Assembly: GCF_030272615.1 (NCBI RefSeq)
Contig: NC_081409.1
Coordinates: forward strand, 244,337,924 to 244,401,923
DNA length: 64,000 nt
Reading direction: 5' to 3'
Source: Cryptomeria japonica
Taxonomy: Eukaryota > Streptophyta > Pinopsida > Cupressales > Cupressaceae
Made by a program: the position numbers and the translations under genes
Notes under the pieces: generated by a model
The model's input: the letters and a program-made list of their open reading frames with translations, nothing else
Database searches by the model: none
Told to the model about the DNA's origin: nothing
Part shown: positions 35,165-46,791 of the stretch, piece after piece
How positions within the stretch are numbered: the stretch's first letter is position 1
Layout of the letters: each line of letters opens with the position of its first letter

Positions 35165-36990
35165 GTTGGTATTTTAACAATTTAAGCATGAAAATGGAAT
35201 TTAAATGTCCCTCAACTTGATGATCTTTTGGTATTTTTTATAAATCAAATGATAATAACATAATCTACACTACCAAGTTGATCTATTTTAACAAACTATT
35301 CTATTAATGACTAAAACAAATGACAATAGATAAGGTGGTACAAGAAATAAAGTAAACGAAAGTCTAACTACTAGACAATGATAATTACAAAGAAATTTGT
35401 TGCATATGATGATTATATTAGATCAAAGGAAACCATTCAAACATGAATTAGAATATCAAAATTCATATAAGTATGATGTAGTCATCAAAGAAATCAAATA
35501 AAATAATAGATTGTTCATAAATCATCAAATCAAATGACCTAACTCCCACACACATTACATTAAAATGGAGAGTGAATCAATAGATCCAACCTCAATTTTG
35601 TTATGAAGTGGGTTGAATGCAAATTGGATTTCATTCCCCTTTTGTTTGAGCTGAAAATGTAATTGAAAAGATTGAATATCAAATCTATGGTAAGGAGGTG
35701 CATGCATGAAAAAACAACCCAGATTGAATATGTTGTCTAATCTTGTAATGAAAACTTCACAACAAGTATGAAAATGGATAGGGAATCTAACTGTGCACTT
35801 ATGACTGAAATCTAATCCTAATCTAGAAAGACTAGGGCACCAAAATGCCTTGGTCTTCTAAGATTGAGTTGTTGTTGAAAGATCCAGAACCTAAGACTGC
35901 TTGAGTGCCACCACTAAAATTTGATGCAGAATTCTAAGGACCAGTGTACCCTAGTGTCTTGGTCCTAGGAAATAGGCACCCCACCATCTTGGTCCCTAAA
36001 AACCAAGTTAAGATTTTGTGAATAGGCCTATACCAACTTCTTGATGCTTTTTGAGGTCTTTTGGCTCTATCGGGTACCTATAATTGCACACAAGAGGAAA
36101 GAAAAAGGGTTTATGGATAGGGTTTTTCCTTAGGTCAAACCTCAAGTTTGAAATTAACCCTATAATTGAATGGAAATTAAACTTGAATCGAGTTGGAAAG
36201 CTTGCCTTTGGAGGGAAAGGCTAGATCTAAAATTGAATTGCTTGAATGTAGATGATTATACCTTCAATAGGTGATGCAATTCTTATAGCATAAGTCCTCC
36301 ATGTGTTGATGCAATAACATGATAAATCACGTAAAATCCATCATGAAATAAAAAATAAAATATAAATGAAAGATGCCTTGATGTAGTTTGTTTCTCCTTG
36401 AATCAAATCTACTCTTGAGGAAGAAGAATTGAGAGAGATGCCTTATATAGGGATTTCAAAATTCAAATCACTTTTAGGTTGAATTAGATTTGATATATTT
36501 TCACAAGTTGTGGGATTTGAATTAGGTAAGACCACCAAATTATCCTCCCAAAATTTGAGGAAAAAAGTGCAGGATTAGGGTGGTAGGTCAGCTTGGTCCC
36601 AAAAAGAAATTCTAACTTTCAAGGAATGCAAGATAATGAGGTTCCAATGTTGATTCCAGGTCGGTGGCTCAAACCATAATATATACATATGCAAAATGTG
36701 TCTTGGAAGTTGAAATTAGGGTAGGATTAAGGATAAATCAGGATAAAATGATAAAGGGAACACCTAGAATTAAGGGCCCAAATAAGAATGTGATGATGTA
36801 ATAAAGTGGAATAGGACCCATAATATTAATTTAAATCAATAAAGGTCCTATAATGCATAGAGGAAATATAAATACTAAAATAAGTGCTAGGAGAGGGTGA
36901 AATTGGACAAACTAATGAAGGTGTACAATTTACGACACTATAATGAGATAAATTCATCTTTAAGCACTCAAAATGTGATCCAACCAAGTT
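35165..36990 (-). repeat. Probable LTR N, related to the H leader
   Basis: Starts TGTTGGTATTTTAAC on the plus strand, so would end in ACCAACA on the minus strand. It has a minus-strand TATA box (CTATATAAGG, 36441-36450) followed by a leader. 36120-36260 inverted resembles 7725-7830. No coding sequence. The right end is uncertain. Confidence 0.4.
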
Positions 36991-38000
36991 ATCTTAACAA
37001 CTAAATCATTGCATGATCAACAATACAATTTAAAGAGCTTGTTTGAACAATCAGTACAAATAGCAAATGATCAAATCTAAATGTATTTCATTCAAATTCA
37101 ACAAGTTCAATGAAAATATTACACCAACAATGTGTGAATAATTTGCTACGAAGTCTACACCAAAAATCCAACCCTTTTCATGACAAAATGAAGGGTTAAA
37201 GATAATAGTTTTCCACAATCCATAATAGTACATGTTATTTCTTCTGATTTAGATTGTGTGTGTTTATTTGCATCAATGTTTTGGATCACACTCTGTGATC
37301 CATCATCAAGATGATAAAGAGCTGCCAAGAGAGACACATTGTCCTCTAATAGGAATAGCTGAACTAAAGAGGAATAGAATCTCTTGATCATGAAATACAC
37401 CTTGAACCTCTATGTCAAGTGTCCAATATCATGGAAAATATATCTGGCCTCAAATCATGTTACCAAACACTGTTAAGGCTATTCTCAATGAACTGTTGCA
37501 CACTTTTTTAATCAAATTTGTTTGTATATGATTCACAACCACTTTGCATCAAATAAATACCTCTAATACATCCTGTTTAAGGTGAAAATAGAATCGGGTA
37601 GTATTGGGACCTAACTCCACTTTCATTTCAACATTGGAATACGAAAGAACCTATATGAGTGATCCTTTTTAACTAGCTCTTGTGAAAGAGAATCAAGGGA
37701 TGCTTCTAGGGTTTCTATTCCATTGCTTCTATGAAAGGGAATATGTAAGAAATAGAGGAATGAAAACCTATTATGAGAATGCAAGCAAAAGTGAATAAAA
37801 TAGTAAGAACAATAAGTTGTTTGATAATAGAACTAAGACAATAAGTACAAATATGAGAATGGAATTTTGTTGTGCACCTGTGATTAAAAATTAAGCTTGA
37901 ATTGATTGGACTTGTTATGCATAATGCACATGCACCCCATTTGAGATAGGGGACCCTCATGCTTGTAGTATTCCCGTGAGGGAGATGTTTATTTTGTTAA
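36991..38000. other. No recognisable gene or element edge
   Basis: AT-rich. Short frames at 37051-37400 and 37715-37960 carry no family motif. TTATTTTGTTAAAATAAAA near 37989 is a short palindrome. Confidence 0.5.
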
Positions 38001-39250
38001 AATAAAATCCAAGTCGGAGAACCATGGCCATAGCAGTTGCTCAACTGGCTCCAACCAAGCTAAATCCTGAGGAAAGTGCATCATACAAGTAGGGGAGAAT
38101 GAGTTTCATTTTAGCTTGAGCCATCCTAGCTTATTCAACCTCTACAAATACCGAGAAAATACCCTTTCAAATTCCCTCCAATTGTTGATGAAACCCCAAG
38201 ATTGGTCCTTCAAAAAATTTCTAGATACCTTAAAATCACCAAGTAATCCCCTTCACAAACGTTGAAAAAAGGTTGAGTTTGGGCGTGTTTAAAAATCGCA
38301 GATTTTTACTCAAAAGGCTAAGTTTTAGATAGGGATGAAGGAGGCATTTAAAACCAAAGTTTTCACAATTATCTTTGAAAGGTCGAGATTTATCTAAGTT
38401 TGAGGGCATTTCAAGAGTCAGGTTTATTAGACCAAAGAGAAAACAACTTGCATTCCCCCTGAAAAAGCCGAACTTCCTCCCCCAGTCAGCAAAATGAAAA
38501 GGTTTTTAAGAAATGAGAAAATCGTACATTTTCTCTCCAAAGGCCGAGTTTCTTCTTAGTGAAGGGGCGAAAGGGAAATTCAGCAATTTTAGGAATTTTG
38601 CAAGAAATGCAAAAGTTCATATTTTAATCGAAAAGGTCGAGTTTTGCTTATTTAAAGAGGTGGCATTTTGAAAAGTATTACATTTCTCATAAAAAATTCT
38701 AAATTTCACCTCTTAGAGTTAGGTCAACCCAAGAGATATGTATAAAAATTGACTAAGGGGGGCATTTTAAGAAATCAGGTTTGCATTTTGGCCCAAAAGG
38801 CCGAATTTTTCCTCCCTAGTCGAATCACTCAAGAAGGAAAGTAAAGATTTTCTTTTTTTTAGAAGGTGTCTTGCATTTTACTTAAAAAGGGTTAAGTTTC
38901 GAAAAGAGGTCGCATTTCACAAGAGAAAAGATGAAAGCTCAACAGTTTTTCATATAAGTTTATAAATAGAGTTTGCATTTGCCCTTGTAAAGCCAAGTTT
39001 TCCAAGTCTTGCAAATCAGCTTACAAGGCCAAGTTTCTCCAAAATGGCTAAAATAAGGAGGGGGAAGAGGTTCACATCTACCTTCAAATGCTCAAGTTTG
39101 CATTTCACCTTGATAGGCCAAGATTCCACTAGGGTGATAAGGAAGGAGCAAAATGCGTAAGGGAGGCACAGTTTTAATCACGTGAATCCTTCATTTCGCC
39201 CTCGTAAGCCAAGTTTTTTCCCTCAAAGTCCAAAATTGCCTTGAAAACAG
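38001..39250 (+). repeat. Degenerate AAAGGCCGAGTTT motif array
   Basis: Variants of AAAGGCCGAGTTT/AAAGGCTAAGTTT/AAGGTCGAGATTT recur at least nine times between 38310 and 39220, often next to TTTGCATTTT, at roughly 80-130 bp. At 38023 an ATG opens a short frame (MAIAVAQLAPTKLNPEE...) ending at 38088, perhaps an eroded coding start. Identity unknown; probably a retroelement leader. Confidence 0.5.
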
Positions 39251-39952
39251 TTAATATTTGTCAAAATTACTTTAATTTTTCAAGGTGATTAATTTTTTTT
39301 GAACTCGCTTGTGTAGGTCAAAGATGTTGGAAAGAGTCAAGGGGAAATCTTAAAGTCCAGATTGAAGACATGATCGCAATCAAAGCCAAAAAGTGAAGAT
39401 GCAGCGCGTAGGATCAAAATGGTGATCATAGAGTGCTACCAATGAAGAGTGCACTGTGATTACGTGCCACCACCAACAAACAATATTAAAGATAGAAGAA
39501 CACAGAGAATGCTACAAGTGTATGCATACTCAAAAATACATAGCTAGAATTGATTCCAGAAAATCAGTTTGTAAAATTGAATTGTTTTAATGTAAAATGG
39601 CTACCTGTGGGACCCGTTTAATGTATTTAAAGCAAGGGAGTACACAATTCAATTATTCCTCAACTACCTGATTGACTGAATTGATGCCAAATAGCTGTCA
39701 GTAGCTAGGAAAGTGGTTGGGAGGACAACTGAAGATAACTAGGCATGGGTTAAAGTTTCCAAGCTTCTAGAGGGAAGATTCTTTCTTTTGAATGCAGTCA
39801 ATCATGGCCTTTCATTCAAATTTTAAAATGTATAAAAGGCAGATGCCTCTCTTTGTAGAGGGTCATATTTTAGTAGTTAGACAGCTAGAAGTTGGAATTT
39901 GTTAGATCATTAGTGTTGGCATTTTGGAGGAATTGATTATGTGTTACATTGA
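39251..39952 (+). repeat. LTR-like stretch P with TATA box
   Basis: No coding sequence. TATAAAAGG at 39831-39839, in a context like LTR promoters of this window, followed by a 100-bp leader up to where element M begins. No partner copy seen. Confidence 0.3.
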
Positions 39953-40816
39953 TGTCAACACTAGCTTGTTTGGTTGTCTACTGGGTAACCAATAACAGTG
40001 AGAGAGGGGGGGTGAATCAGATTTATACGTGGAAAACCTCAATGGAGAAAAACCATAACACACAGATTTATATGTGGAAAACCTCAATGAGGAAAAACCA
40101 CGGTGGGATTTGTGACCCACAATATCAATCCACTGACCATATGAAGAGATATTACAATATATGAGGGGCCTACACTTGTAGGAAGGCTTACAACCTAGAG
40201 CACACTGCTCAATCACAATAGGAGCCTCACTAAGTACATAAAATTCCAAACAACAATCCAAAGAAGTGTGAACTGCTAAGATAGCATCTTCTATGCCAGA
40301 ATACAGTTCTGGTTTAAGCTATGTATGTTCTGGTTGAAACCCTAAACCCCTTTACCGGACTAACCCTTACAATAAATTCCTCACATACATAGTCTCTTTG
40401 ATATATTTCACAATATATCACATTTACATATCCATTACATTACATCCCTACTACATCAAAATTATCTAATCAATCTGCTCTATATACCCTATACAAATTT
40501 ATACCTTATGTCGGCTTATAAAGGTATATACAATATTAGATTACATGTCAGCTATATAACATAAATGAATAAACATTAAAACAAGTTGTCGATGCCAGAT
40601 CCAAGATAAATCAGCCTCCAATACCGATAACCTTTGCTATACCATGTCGGCATGCATTTCCAGTGACTAAAGAAATCTTCCTGACCTGTCGGTGTCGATG
40701 TCAATGTAGAATCTGTGAAGTGCCTGTCGGTATACCATATGAAGTCGGAACCCAAAAACATGTTGCCATCAATGAAAACATAATGAAACCAACCAATAGA
40801 GTGTCAATTACCAACA
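39953..40816 (-). repeat. 3' LTR of copia-like element M
   Basis: Related to the Y LTR: GAGAGGGGGGGTGAATCAG, AAAAACCACGGTGGGATTTGTGACCCACAA (twice in part, 40020-40120), AGGGGCCTACACTTGTAGGAAGGC, ending CCAACA at 40811-40816. A local duplication of about 50 bp (GATTTATACGTGGAAAACCTCAATG) is at 40019-40096. The left edge (TGTCAACAC) is my best guess. The other LTR is expected beyond position 64000. Confidence 0.75.
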
Positions 40817-41049
40817 ATCTCCTCCTTTGGCAATGATGGCAACACTCATGTGAAAAATGGTCATGGTTTCATTTGTCAGTTTCATCCTACCCTGGTCCCC
40901 CTAAGCTGGATATGCAAAATACTCCATATCTCCAAAATTCCAAAAAATCTGTAACTCCTCCTAATGTATGCAACCCTTTGTCCTTTTTCAAATTTATAAT
41001 ACTCCCTCTTTGACATCAATGCCCAAACAATATGTTAAAGAATAAGTAT
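40817..41049 (-). other. M: 3' internal end with polypurine tracts
   Basis: Minus-strand tracts at 40817-40829 (CCAAAGGAGGAGAT), about 40896-40902 and 41009-41021 (GTCAAAGAGGGAGTAT). Interrupted at 41050 by chromovirus G. Confidence 0.65.
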
Positions 41050-42510
41050 TGTGTTAGAATACAACAGACATATAAATATATAACTAATCTAAATTGCAAT
41101 CTAACTATAAAATACTTTAATTAACATAATCATAATTTTAATCTAATAAAAAGGATACGAATGCCATATGAAAGTATGTCCTTAGGCAGCCGTGAAGCTT
41201 GCCTTCTTGGAACCCATCTTGGTTCCAAGCCCTCCAGGAAGTCGAAGGTGAATTTGACTCCTATCTTGGGTGTAACCTCTTACACCCAAGCCATCCAAGG
41301 AAGACCCTATGTCTATTCCTTGCCTTGGGTGATGCATCCCATCATCTAAGTCCTCAGAGGGGACCGGCCAGATCCATCTCTTCTTAGTTGAACTTAATCA
41401 ACCAAGCCATACATATGCATATCAATGTTCAGTATATACTACCCTAGGGATTATCATAATCCCTCCCTTAGACTATGGGAGTTTCCTCCCTATAGCCTCT
41501 ATCATGTGATAACATTTATAATATATTTTTGCCTTTTATTACTATTTTCCTATTTCATAATCCATATGTACATATTCTTGATTTAACATGTATTTCCTAC
41601 ATATATTCCTAAAATGTTCATTAACCCATAATCACATATATTCCTACTAGGCATTGATATATATTCATTAATGTATGTTAGTACAAGTTCAGTAACATAC
41701 AGTTTATACTTATTCCTTAATTCCTGAAAACCATTCATTGATGTGTTCATTAAAGCATTTATTATCATAAATATTACATATACATTAATTACCTTCCTTC
41801 ATTACCTATCTATTAGAATAATCATTCATTAATGCATATATTATAATATTCATTATTTACATCCATTAATTATTTATATTGTAATAATTAATTATTTACA
41901 TCCATTAATATTAATACATATAATATGGATCCTTTACTTACCTGCAGCGGACGTGTCAAATGTGCTTGGCTCTGAGCGTGCTTTTTCTCCTCCCTTCACC
42001 TCTCCTTCCTTTTCTCCCCAACCTTTGGCTGCTTACTACTCCCTTTATATGCCATGAAGGGTTGTACCCCTCCACGGGTCTCCTTCTGCATGAAGGGGTG
42101 CGGTGGTAATTGCAGCCCAGGCTGCGATTACCATCGCACCACTTCGTGCGAAAGTAATCAGTCCTAGTTAGTATAGTGTTGTGTTTGCATAATACTAGGG
42201 GTCATTTTGCCTTTTAAATAATGTGTTTTTATTATTATTAAATATATTAAATATTAAATATCATTTCATTTAAATATTTAAATATCATTTTATTTAAATA
42301 TATTAAATAGTAAATATCATTTCATTTAAATATATTTAATATTAAATAACATTTTCTTTATTAAAATATATTAAATGTATTTCCTTTATTTTTCATAAAT
42401 TACTTATATTATTATTTTAATCATTTATTTACAATAACCTTATTTAATTAATCCATATATTAATATTATTAAGTAATTTTACATCTGGTGATACCATAGG
42501 GGTTATCACA
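41050..42510 (-). repeat. 3' LTR of G
   Basis: Plus strand TGTGTTAGAATAC to GGTTATCACA, 1461 bp. The stretch to 41546 matches 55889-56385. The inner flank reads GACAGAGGGAC on the minus strand, the polypurine tract. Confidence 0.88.
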
Positions 42511-42521
42511 GTCCCTCTGTC

Positions 42522-42946
42522 TCAATTTTGCTTGTCCTCAAGCATCTTTAGGTCTTCCTCCCTTTCCCAAGTAGCATCCTCATCTGGGAGATTCCTCCAT
42601 TTTATCAGGTGTTTGGTAATGGTTTGGTTCCTGAGCTCTCTTTTCCGTGTATCCAGAATGATCTCTGGGTACAATGTGAGTTTCCCTTCATCATCTAGGG
42701 GGGGTAGTTCGCTGCAAGGAACCAAGTGTTGTCTGAGAACCTTCTTAAGCCAGGAAACATGGAACACATTATGTATTTTACTACTCTTGGGAAGTTCAAT
42801 CTCATAAGCTACTTCTCCAATCCTTCGAATTATCTTGTAGGGTCCATAGAATCGGGGTTTCAATTTTTCAGTCCCATTCTTTTTGAGGGATGATTGCTTA
42901 TATGGTTGTAATTTTAGAAACACCAGATCTCTGACCTCAAATGACC
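42522..42946 (-). pseudogene. G: integrase C-terminus and chromodomain (part cut off by CACTA)
   Basis: The frame reads FLKLQPYKQSSL, LKPRFYGPYKIIRRIGEVAYEIELP and IHNVFHVSWLKK, then the chromodomain with TKHLIKWRNLPDEDATWE, and ends at a stop near 42522. No internal stop in these 134 codons. The upstream integrase part lies at 51721 and beyond, across the CACTA element, and the two halves agree in frame with one ACC copy counted once. Confidence 0.92.
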
Positions 42947-43192
42947 CACTAGTACATTTGGGCCTAATTTTCGGTGGCTAATTGTCGGATTTGCGACAAT
43001 CAAACGTCGGTCTTCTGACAAACTTTACCATCGAAAACTTATCATCAGAATTTTCGACGATGCCATTTCCGTCGGATTTCCAATGGATGTTATGATTGCT
43101 CCTCGATGACCGTCTGACATGGCAGTGACGTTGGATATACAGCTTCCTCGTCGAACGTTCCATTAGTTGTCATCAGAATTCCGACGGTGAGA
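42947..43192. repeat. CACTA left terminal and subterminal region
   Basis: TIR followed by repeated TGTCGGATTTGCGACA, CGTCGG, TTTTCGACGA, CCGTCGG and TTCCGACGG units in both orientations, the usual transposase-binding landscape of CACTA ends. CTGACATGGCAGTGAC...GGATATACA at 43117-43142 recurs in direct orientation at 51162-51187. Confidence 0.85.
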
Positions 43193-44298
43193 GATGATGT
43201 GGGTCAAACGGCTTTGCCGTCGGTGAATGAAAGCATTGAACGAGTTCTATTTTTAAAAATTGTATTAAACATTTTAATTTATTTGTTTCAGTGTTATTTG
43301 CAAAAAATGATTATCAATGATGTTTCCTTTCTCCAAGTATTGTCTAGGAGCTTTCCGTTAGATAATATGTAACATCGAATGACTACATTTTTTCTTTACA
43401 AATACTTATTTAATTTAATTATTATCTGAGCGTGAATTAAAATTTATATCTATATGGAAGCAGAGCATACAAGCTTTAGAGTCATGTGCAAGAAAATTTC
43501 CTAAAAGAAAGCAAGCAGGCATTATCTTGAATGACATAGAAACAAGCTCATCAACTGCCTAGAAGAGAGCAATTGAAGAAAATAAGAGGAAAGTGTTAAA
43601 GGGTGATAAATAGATAGAGAGTATGCAATACAAACAAACAATGTCTAAAGTGTCTGATGTGACGTCTCTAATTTATATCCGGAGGAACTAACTAGTTTTG
43701 GAGTTCCTACAAAACCTATTGGGCCACGCTTTGGAGGAAATCAATGTGTTCATGCAAGGAGCACCTTTTTTCTATTATGAGAATGATGTTTTTGCACCGA
43801 AGGATATTTGGAAGTCAATATCCAAAAATTTCTATAGTGTGGAACAAGAGTTGGCGGACTCGAAGTATAATTGTCATCTTTTAGAAGACCAAGAGGTTAT
43901 GTACACAATCTCCCAATAGAAGAGCGATTTCAAGAATTACCTCTCCCCCCCATGACTATTCAGGAAGCACTTACTCAAACAAAGGACTATTGGCCTCCAT
44001 GGGATCAAAGAAAAAAATTAAAGCATAGACTCTAGATGATGTGGTGTCCTTCGTGAAGAACTCTACACTATAATTGAAAATTCACAAGGGAAACTGCAAG
44101 ATAGTGAAGAGAAATACAATCTTGAAAAGTGGGAAGAATGGATCTTGGTTTGGGTGGGGCCAAGTCAGGTGGCTCCTCTAGAGGTTGACTAGATAGAAAT
44201 CATATTAGGATTTGAAAAAGATCACACTTCTGGAACTTCATGTGCGAGTGATCGATTGCGGTGTTTGGGTAATGCATTCCAAATAGATACAGTTGCAT
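43193..44298 (+). repeat. Left arm of 2.26-kb inverted repeat
   Basis: From ATGATGTGGGTCAA to CAGTTGCAT. It is the reverse complement of 44343-45448 over its whole length, with scattered substitutions and small indels (about 90-95% by eye). Spacer 44299-44342. A transcript from either strand would fold into a very long hairpin. Confidence 0.93.
43670..44298 (+). pseudogene. DRM-type DNA methyltransferase fragment, left copy
   Basis: Across three frames the plus strand reads, in the order of plant DRM catalytic domains: FGVPTKPIGPR (43699), APFFYYEN and FAPKDIWKSIS (43761-43830), DSKYNC, YVHNLPIEERFQELPLPP and YWPPWDQRKKL (43896-44025), ILVWVGPSQVAPLEVD (44139-44190), FEKDHTSGT, then LGNAFQIDTVA (44264). 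DRM enzymes carry out de novo cytosine methylation directed by small RNAs. One- to few-base shifts near 43731 and 43885 and stops make it non-coding now. The segment ends just before the SAM-binding motif I. Identification is from family knowledge. Confidence 0.88.
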
Positions 44299-44342
44299 GC
44301 CATCAAGATAAAAGTCTTTAATCAAGACATTACCCATTTGGA
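44299..44342. other. Loop of the long inverted repeat
   Basis: 44-nt spacer. Read on the minus strand it carries GTCTTGATTAAAGACTTTTATC, the next codons of the DRM segment (VLIKDFYLDG). It is complementary to the outer arms of the two small hairpins downstream. Confidence 0.8.
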
Positions 44343-44985
44343 ATGCAACTGTATCTATTTGGAATGCATTACCCAAACACCACAATCGATCACTCGCACA
44401 CGAAGTTCCACGAGTGTGATCTTTTTCAAATCTTAATATGATTTCTATCTCGTCAACCTCTAGAGGAGCCACCTAACTTGGCCCCACCCAAACCAAGATC
44501 CATTCTTCCCACTTTTCAAGATTGTATTTCTCTTCACTATCTTGCAGTTTCCCTTGTGAATTTTCAATTATAGTGTAGAGTTCTTCACGAAGGACACCAC
44601 CACATCGTCTAGAGTCTATGCTTCAATTTTTTTCTTTGATCCCATGGAGGCCAATAGTCCTTTGTTTGAGGAAGTGCTTCCTGAATAGTCATGGGGGGGA
44701 GAGGTAATGCTTGAAATTGCCCTTCTATTGGGAGATTGTGTACATAACCTCTTGGTCTTCTGAAAGCTGAAAATTACTTCAAGTCTACCAACTCTGGTTC
44801 CACACTATAGAAATTTTTGGATATTGACTTCCAAATATCCCTTGGTGCAAAAGTTTCATTCTCATAATAGAAAAAAGGTGCTTCTTGCATGAACACATTG
44901 ATTTCCTCCAAGCGTGGCCCAATAGGTTTCGTAGGAACTCCAAAACCAGTTAGTCCCTCCGGACATAAATTAGAGACATCACATC
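44300..44985 (-). pseudogene. DRM-type DNA methyltransferase fragment, right copy
   Basis: The minus strand of the right arm repeats the DRM segment. It reads continuously through FGVPTKPIGPRLEEINVFM, APFFYYEN and FAPRDIWKSISKNFYSVEPELVD, then a stop. After a shift come YVHNLPIEGQF, YWPPWDQRKK, VWVGP, and an open frame (44200-44472) with MAPLEVDEIEIIL, FEKDHTRGT and LGNAFQIDTVA that runs into the loop. Differences from the left arm show that the arms have drifted independently since duplication. Confidence 0.87.
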
Positions 44986-45448
44986 AGACACTCCAGACAT
45001 TGTTTGTTTGTATTGCATACTATCTATCTATTTATCACCCTTAAACACTTTCCTCTACCATTCTCCAATTGCTCTCTTCTAGGCAGCTGATGAGCTTGTT
45101 TCCATGTCATTCAAGATAATGCTTGCTTGCTTTCTTTTAGGAAATTTGCTCGCACATGACTCTTCAACTTGTATGTTCTACTTCCGTATAGATATAAATT
45201 TTAATTCACGCTCAAATAATAATTAAATAAAATAAGCATTTGTAATGAAAAGATTTAGTCATTCGATGTTACATATTATCTAATGGAAAGATCCTAGACA
45301 ATTCTTGGAGAAAGGAAACATCATTGATAATCATTTTTTGCAAATAACACTGAATCAAATAAATTAAAAATGTTTCATATAATTTTTAAAAGTAGAACTC
45401 GTTCAATGCTTTCATGCACCGACAGCAAAGTCGCTTGACCCACACCAT
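44343..45448 (-). repeat. Right arm of 2.26-kb inverted repeat
   Basis: Reverse-complement partner of 43193-44298. Its outer 460 bp (44990-45448) pairs with non-coding or weakly coding DNA that preceded the DRM segment at capture. Confidence 0.93.
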
Positions 45449-45869
45449 TATGCATAATAGAACAAATCAATATAATAGGCTATTATAAATAATATATACA
45501 AAAAAAATGAAAGAACATTAAATTACCATTACAAACCCATAAACCATTAAATAGTGAAAATAGATATAAATTTGTAAATGTCTCCCTATAAACACCACAA
45601 CCATAACCAAAACAAAAAAAATTCTTACTCGCAAAAACTTAGCTGGTGAGTTGCAAGTTTACAACATCTCTCAGATGATCAAACCGTTTCTTAATTTTGT
45701 TCTTCTGGTTAGTCAATGGATTTAGTTGCATGTTCAAGTTTTATATTTGAAGCCTTCTGTTTCCCTATATTTGAGACATAATAAAATTCTTGTGAGTAGG
45801 AAATTGATTCAGGAGTTACGTGTGAAGAATTTGGCAAAGTATGATAACAATCAAACTCAAATTTTATCT
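45449..45869. other. CACTA interior, unassigned
   Basis: AT-rich. A short frame at 45726-45850 (SLYLRHNKILVSRKLIQELRVKNLAKYDNNQTQ) leads into the DRM-like hairpin. Not recognised. Confidence 0.4.
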
Positions 45870-46215
45870 GTCTTGATTAAAGAATTTTATCGTGATGGCA
45901 TTAAATTAAAGTTCTTTCTCTATTTTTTGGTGATCTCTGGAGCAAAGGTTTCTTTGCATCGACCTGGGATACATTTAACTTGTGTTGTATCTGCAGAAAT
46001 ATGTATCCTGGGACGATGCAATGCAACCTCTGCTCCACCAATACCAGATAGAAGAGAAAGTACTTTAATTTAAAGCCATCACGATAAAATGCTTTCAGGA
46101 CATATATTAGGTATAAAAGGAAGCATACCCTGTCATTTGAAGGGGTTTACCTACAATTCAAGTGATCTCTTAATTATAAAATCAATTCAATTCCAAGTGA
46201 ACATGCAATCAAGCA
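45851..46215 (+). repeat. Direct repeat unit 1 containing hairpin 1
   Basis: About 360 bp, repeated in the same direction at 46635-47000, including 110 bp beyond the hairpin (AAGGGGTTTACCTACAATTCAAGTGATC). Confidence 0.85.
45870..46101. ncRNA. Candidate small-RNA hairpin 1 from DRM motif I
   Basis: 232 nt with arms of about 100 nt (45870-45974 against 46001-46101) and a loop of about 26 nt. The minus strand of the 3' arm (about 46063-46015) reads VLSLLSGIGGAEVALHR, the SAM-binding motif I of DRM methyltransferases. The 5' arm reads the same gene part on the plus strand (SVLIKEFYRDGI, then a decayed motif I). The arms pair at roughly 80-85%. This is the structure expected for a young miRNA/siRNA locus made by inverted duplication of its target. 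Expression is not shown. Confidence 0.6.
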
Positions 46216-46590
46216 TTCATCAAGAATTGAAGGAGAAATCAAGTTAATATAGATATTTAATAAAGATATCATCTTTTAAATTAAGAAATGGGTAGGAGAT
46301 TAAGAATACAAACCTTCCATATTGCACACTTCAAGGTATATTAAAATCAGTTTAAAGTGTATTCATTTAGGGACCTTTCATAAAATATTCTCAACTTACA
46401 TATCATAAAAGGACCTTAAAATATTCATTGTTTATAATGATCAGAATTTGGTTGTTCCATACACCTTCCTTTACTATTTTAAAAATATCATTGACCAAAA
46501 TATTGTGCAGCAGTAGTATGGAGTGCATTTCATCTATTTTATGTCTAAATATTTCATCATACCACTTTCTTTTCAAAGGTGACTGATTGA
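46216..46590. other. Spacer between the two hairpin units
   Basis: AT-rich, no supported coding sequence. A 76-codon minus-strand frame (46403-46633) has no recognisable motif. Confidence 0.4.
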
Positions 46591-46791
46591 TTGCGGTGTT
46601 TGGGTAATGCATTCCAAATAGATCCAGTTGCATACCATTTATCTGTCTTGATTAAAGACTTTTATCCTGATGGCATTAAATTAAAGTTCTTTCTCTATTT
46701 TTTGGTGATCTCTGGAGCAAAGGTTGCTTTGCATCGACCTGGGATACATTTAACTTGTGTTGTATCTGTAGAAATATGTATCCTAGGATGA
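46591..46791 (+). pseudogene. DRM fragment across LGNAFQ to VVSVEI
   Basis: An open frame of 66 codons reads RCLGNAFQIDPVAYHLSVLI, DFYPDGIKL, a shifted motif I, VALHRPGIHLTCVVSVEIC. It is the direct continuation of the segment in the long inverted repeat, so both come from one gene. It overlaps the 5' arm of hairpin 2. No PCN catalytic loop is present anywhere, so no copy could methylate DNA. Confidence 0.85.

Noticed and set aside
40330-40350. AAACCCTAAACCCC as interstitial telomere repeat
   Set aside because: Only about two units, within an LTR.
43698-43919. First reading of the 73-codon ORF as a CACTA transposase piece
   Set aside because: The motif order PFFYYEN, APKDIW, DSKY and HNLP fits the DRM methyltransferase domain, not TNP1/TNP2 transposases.
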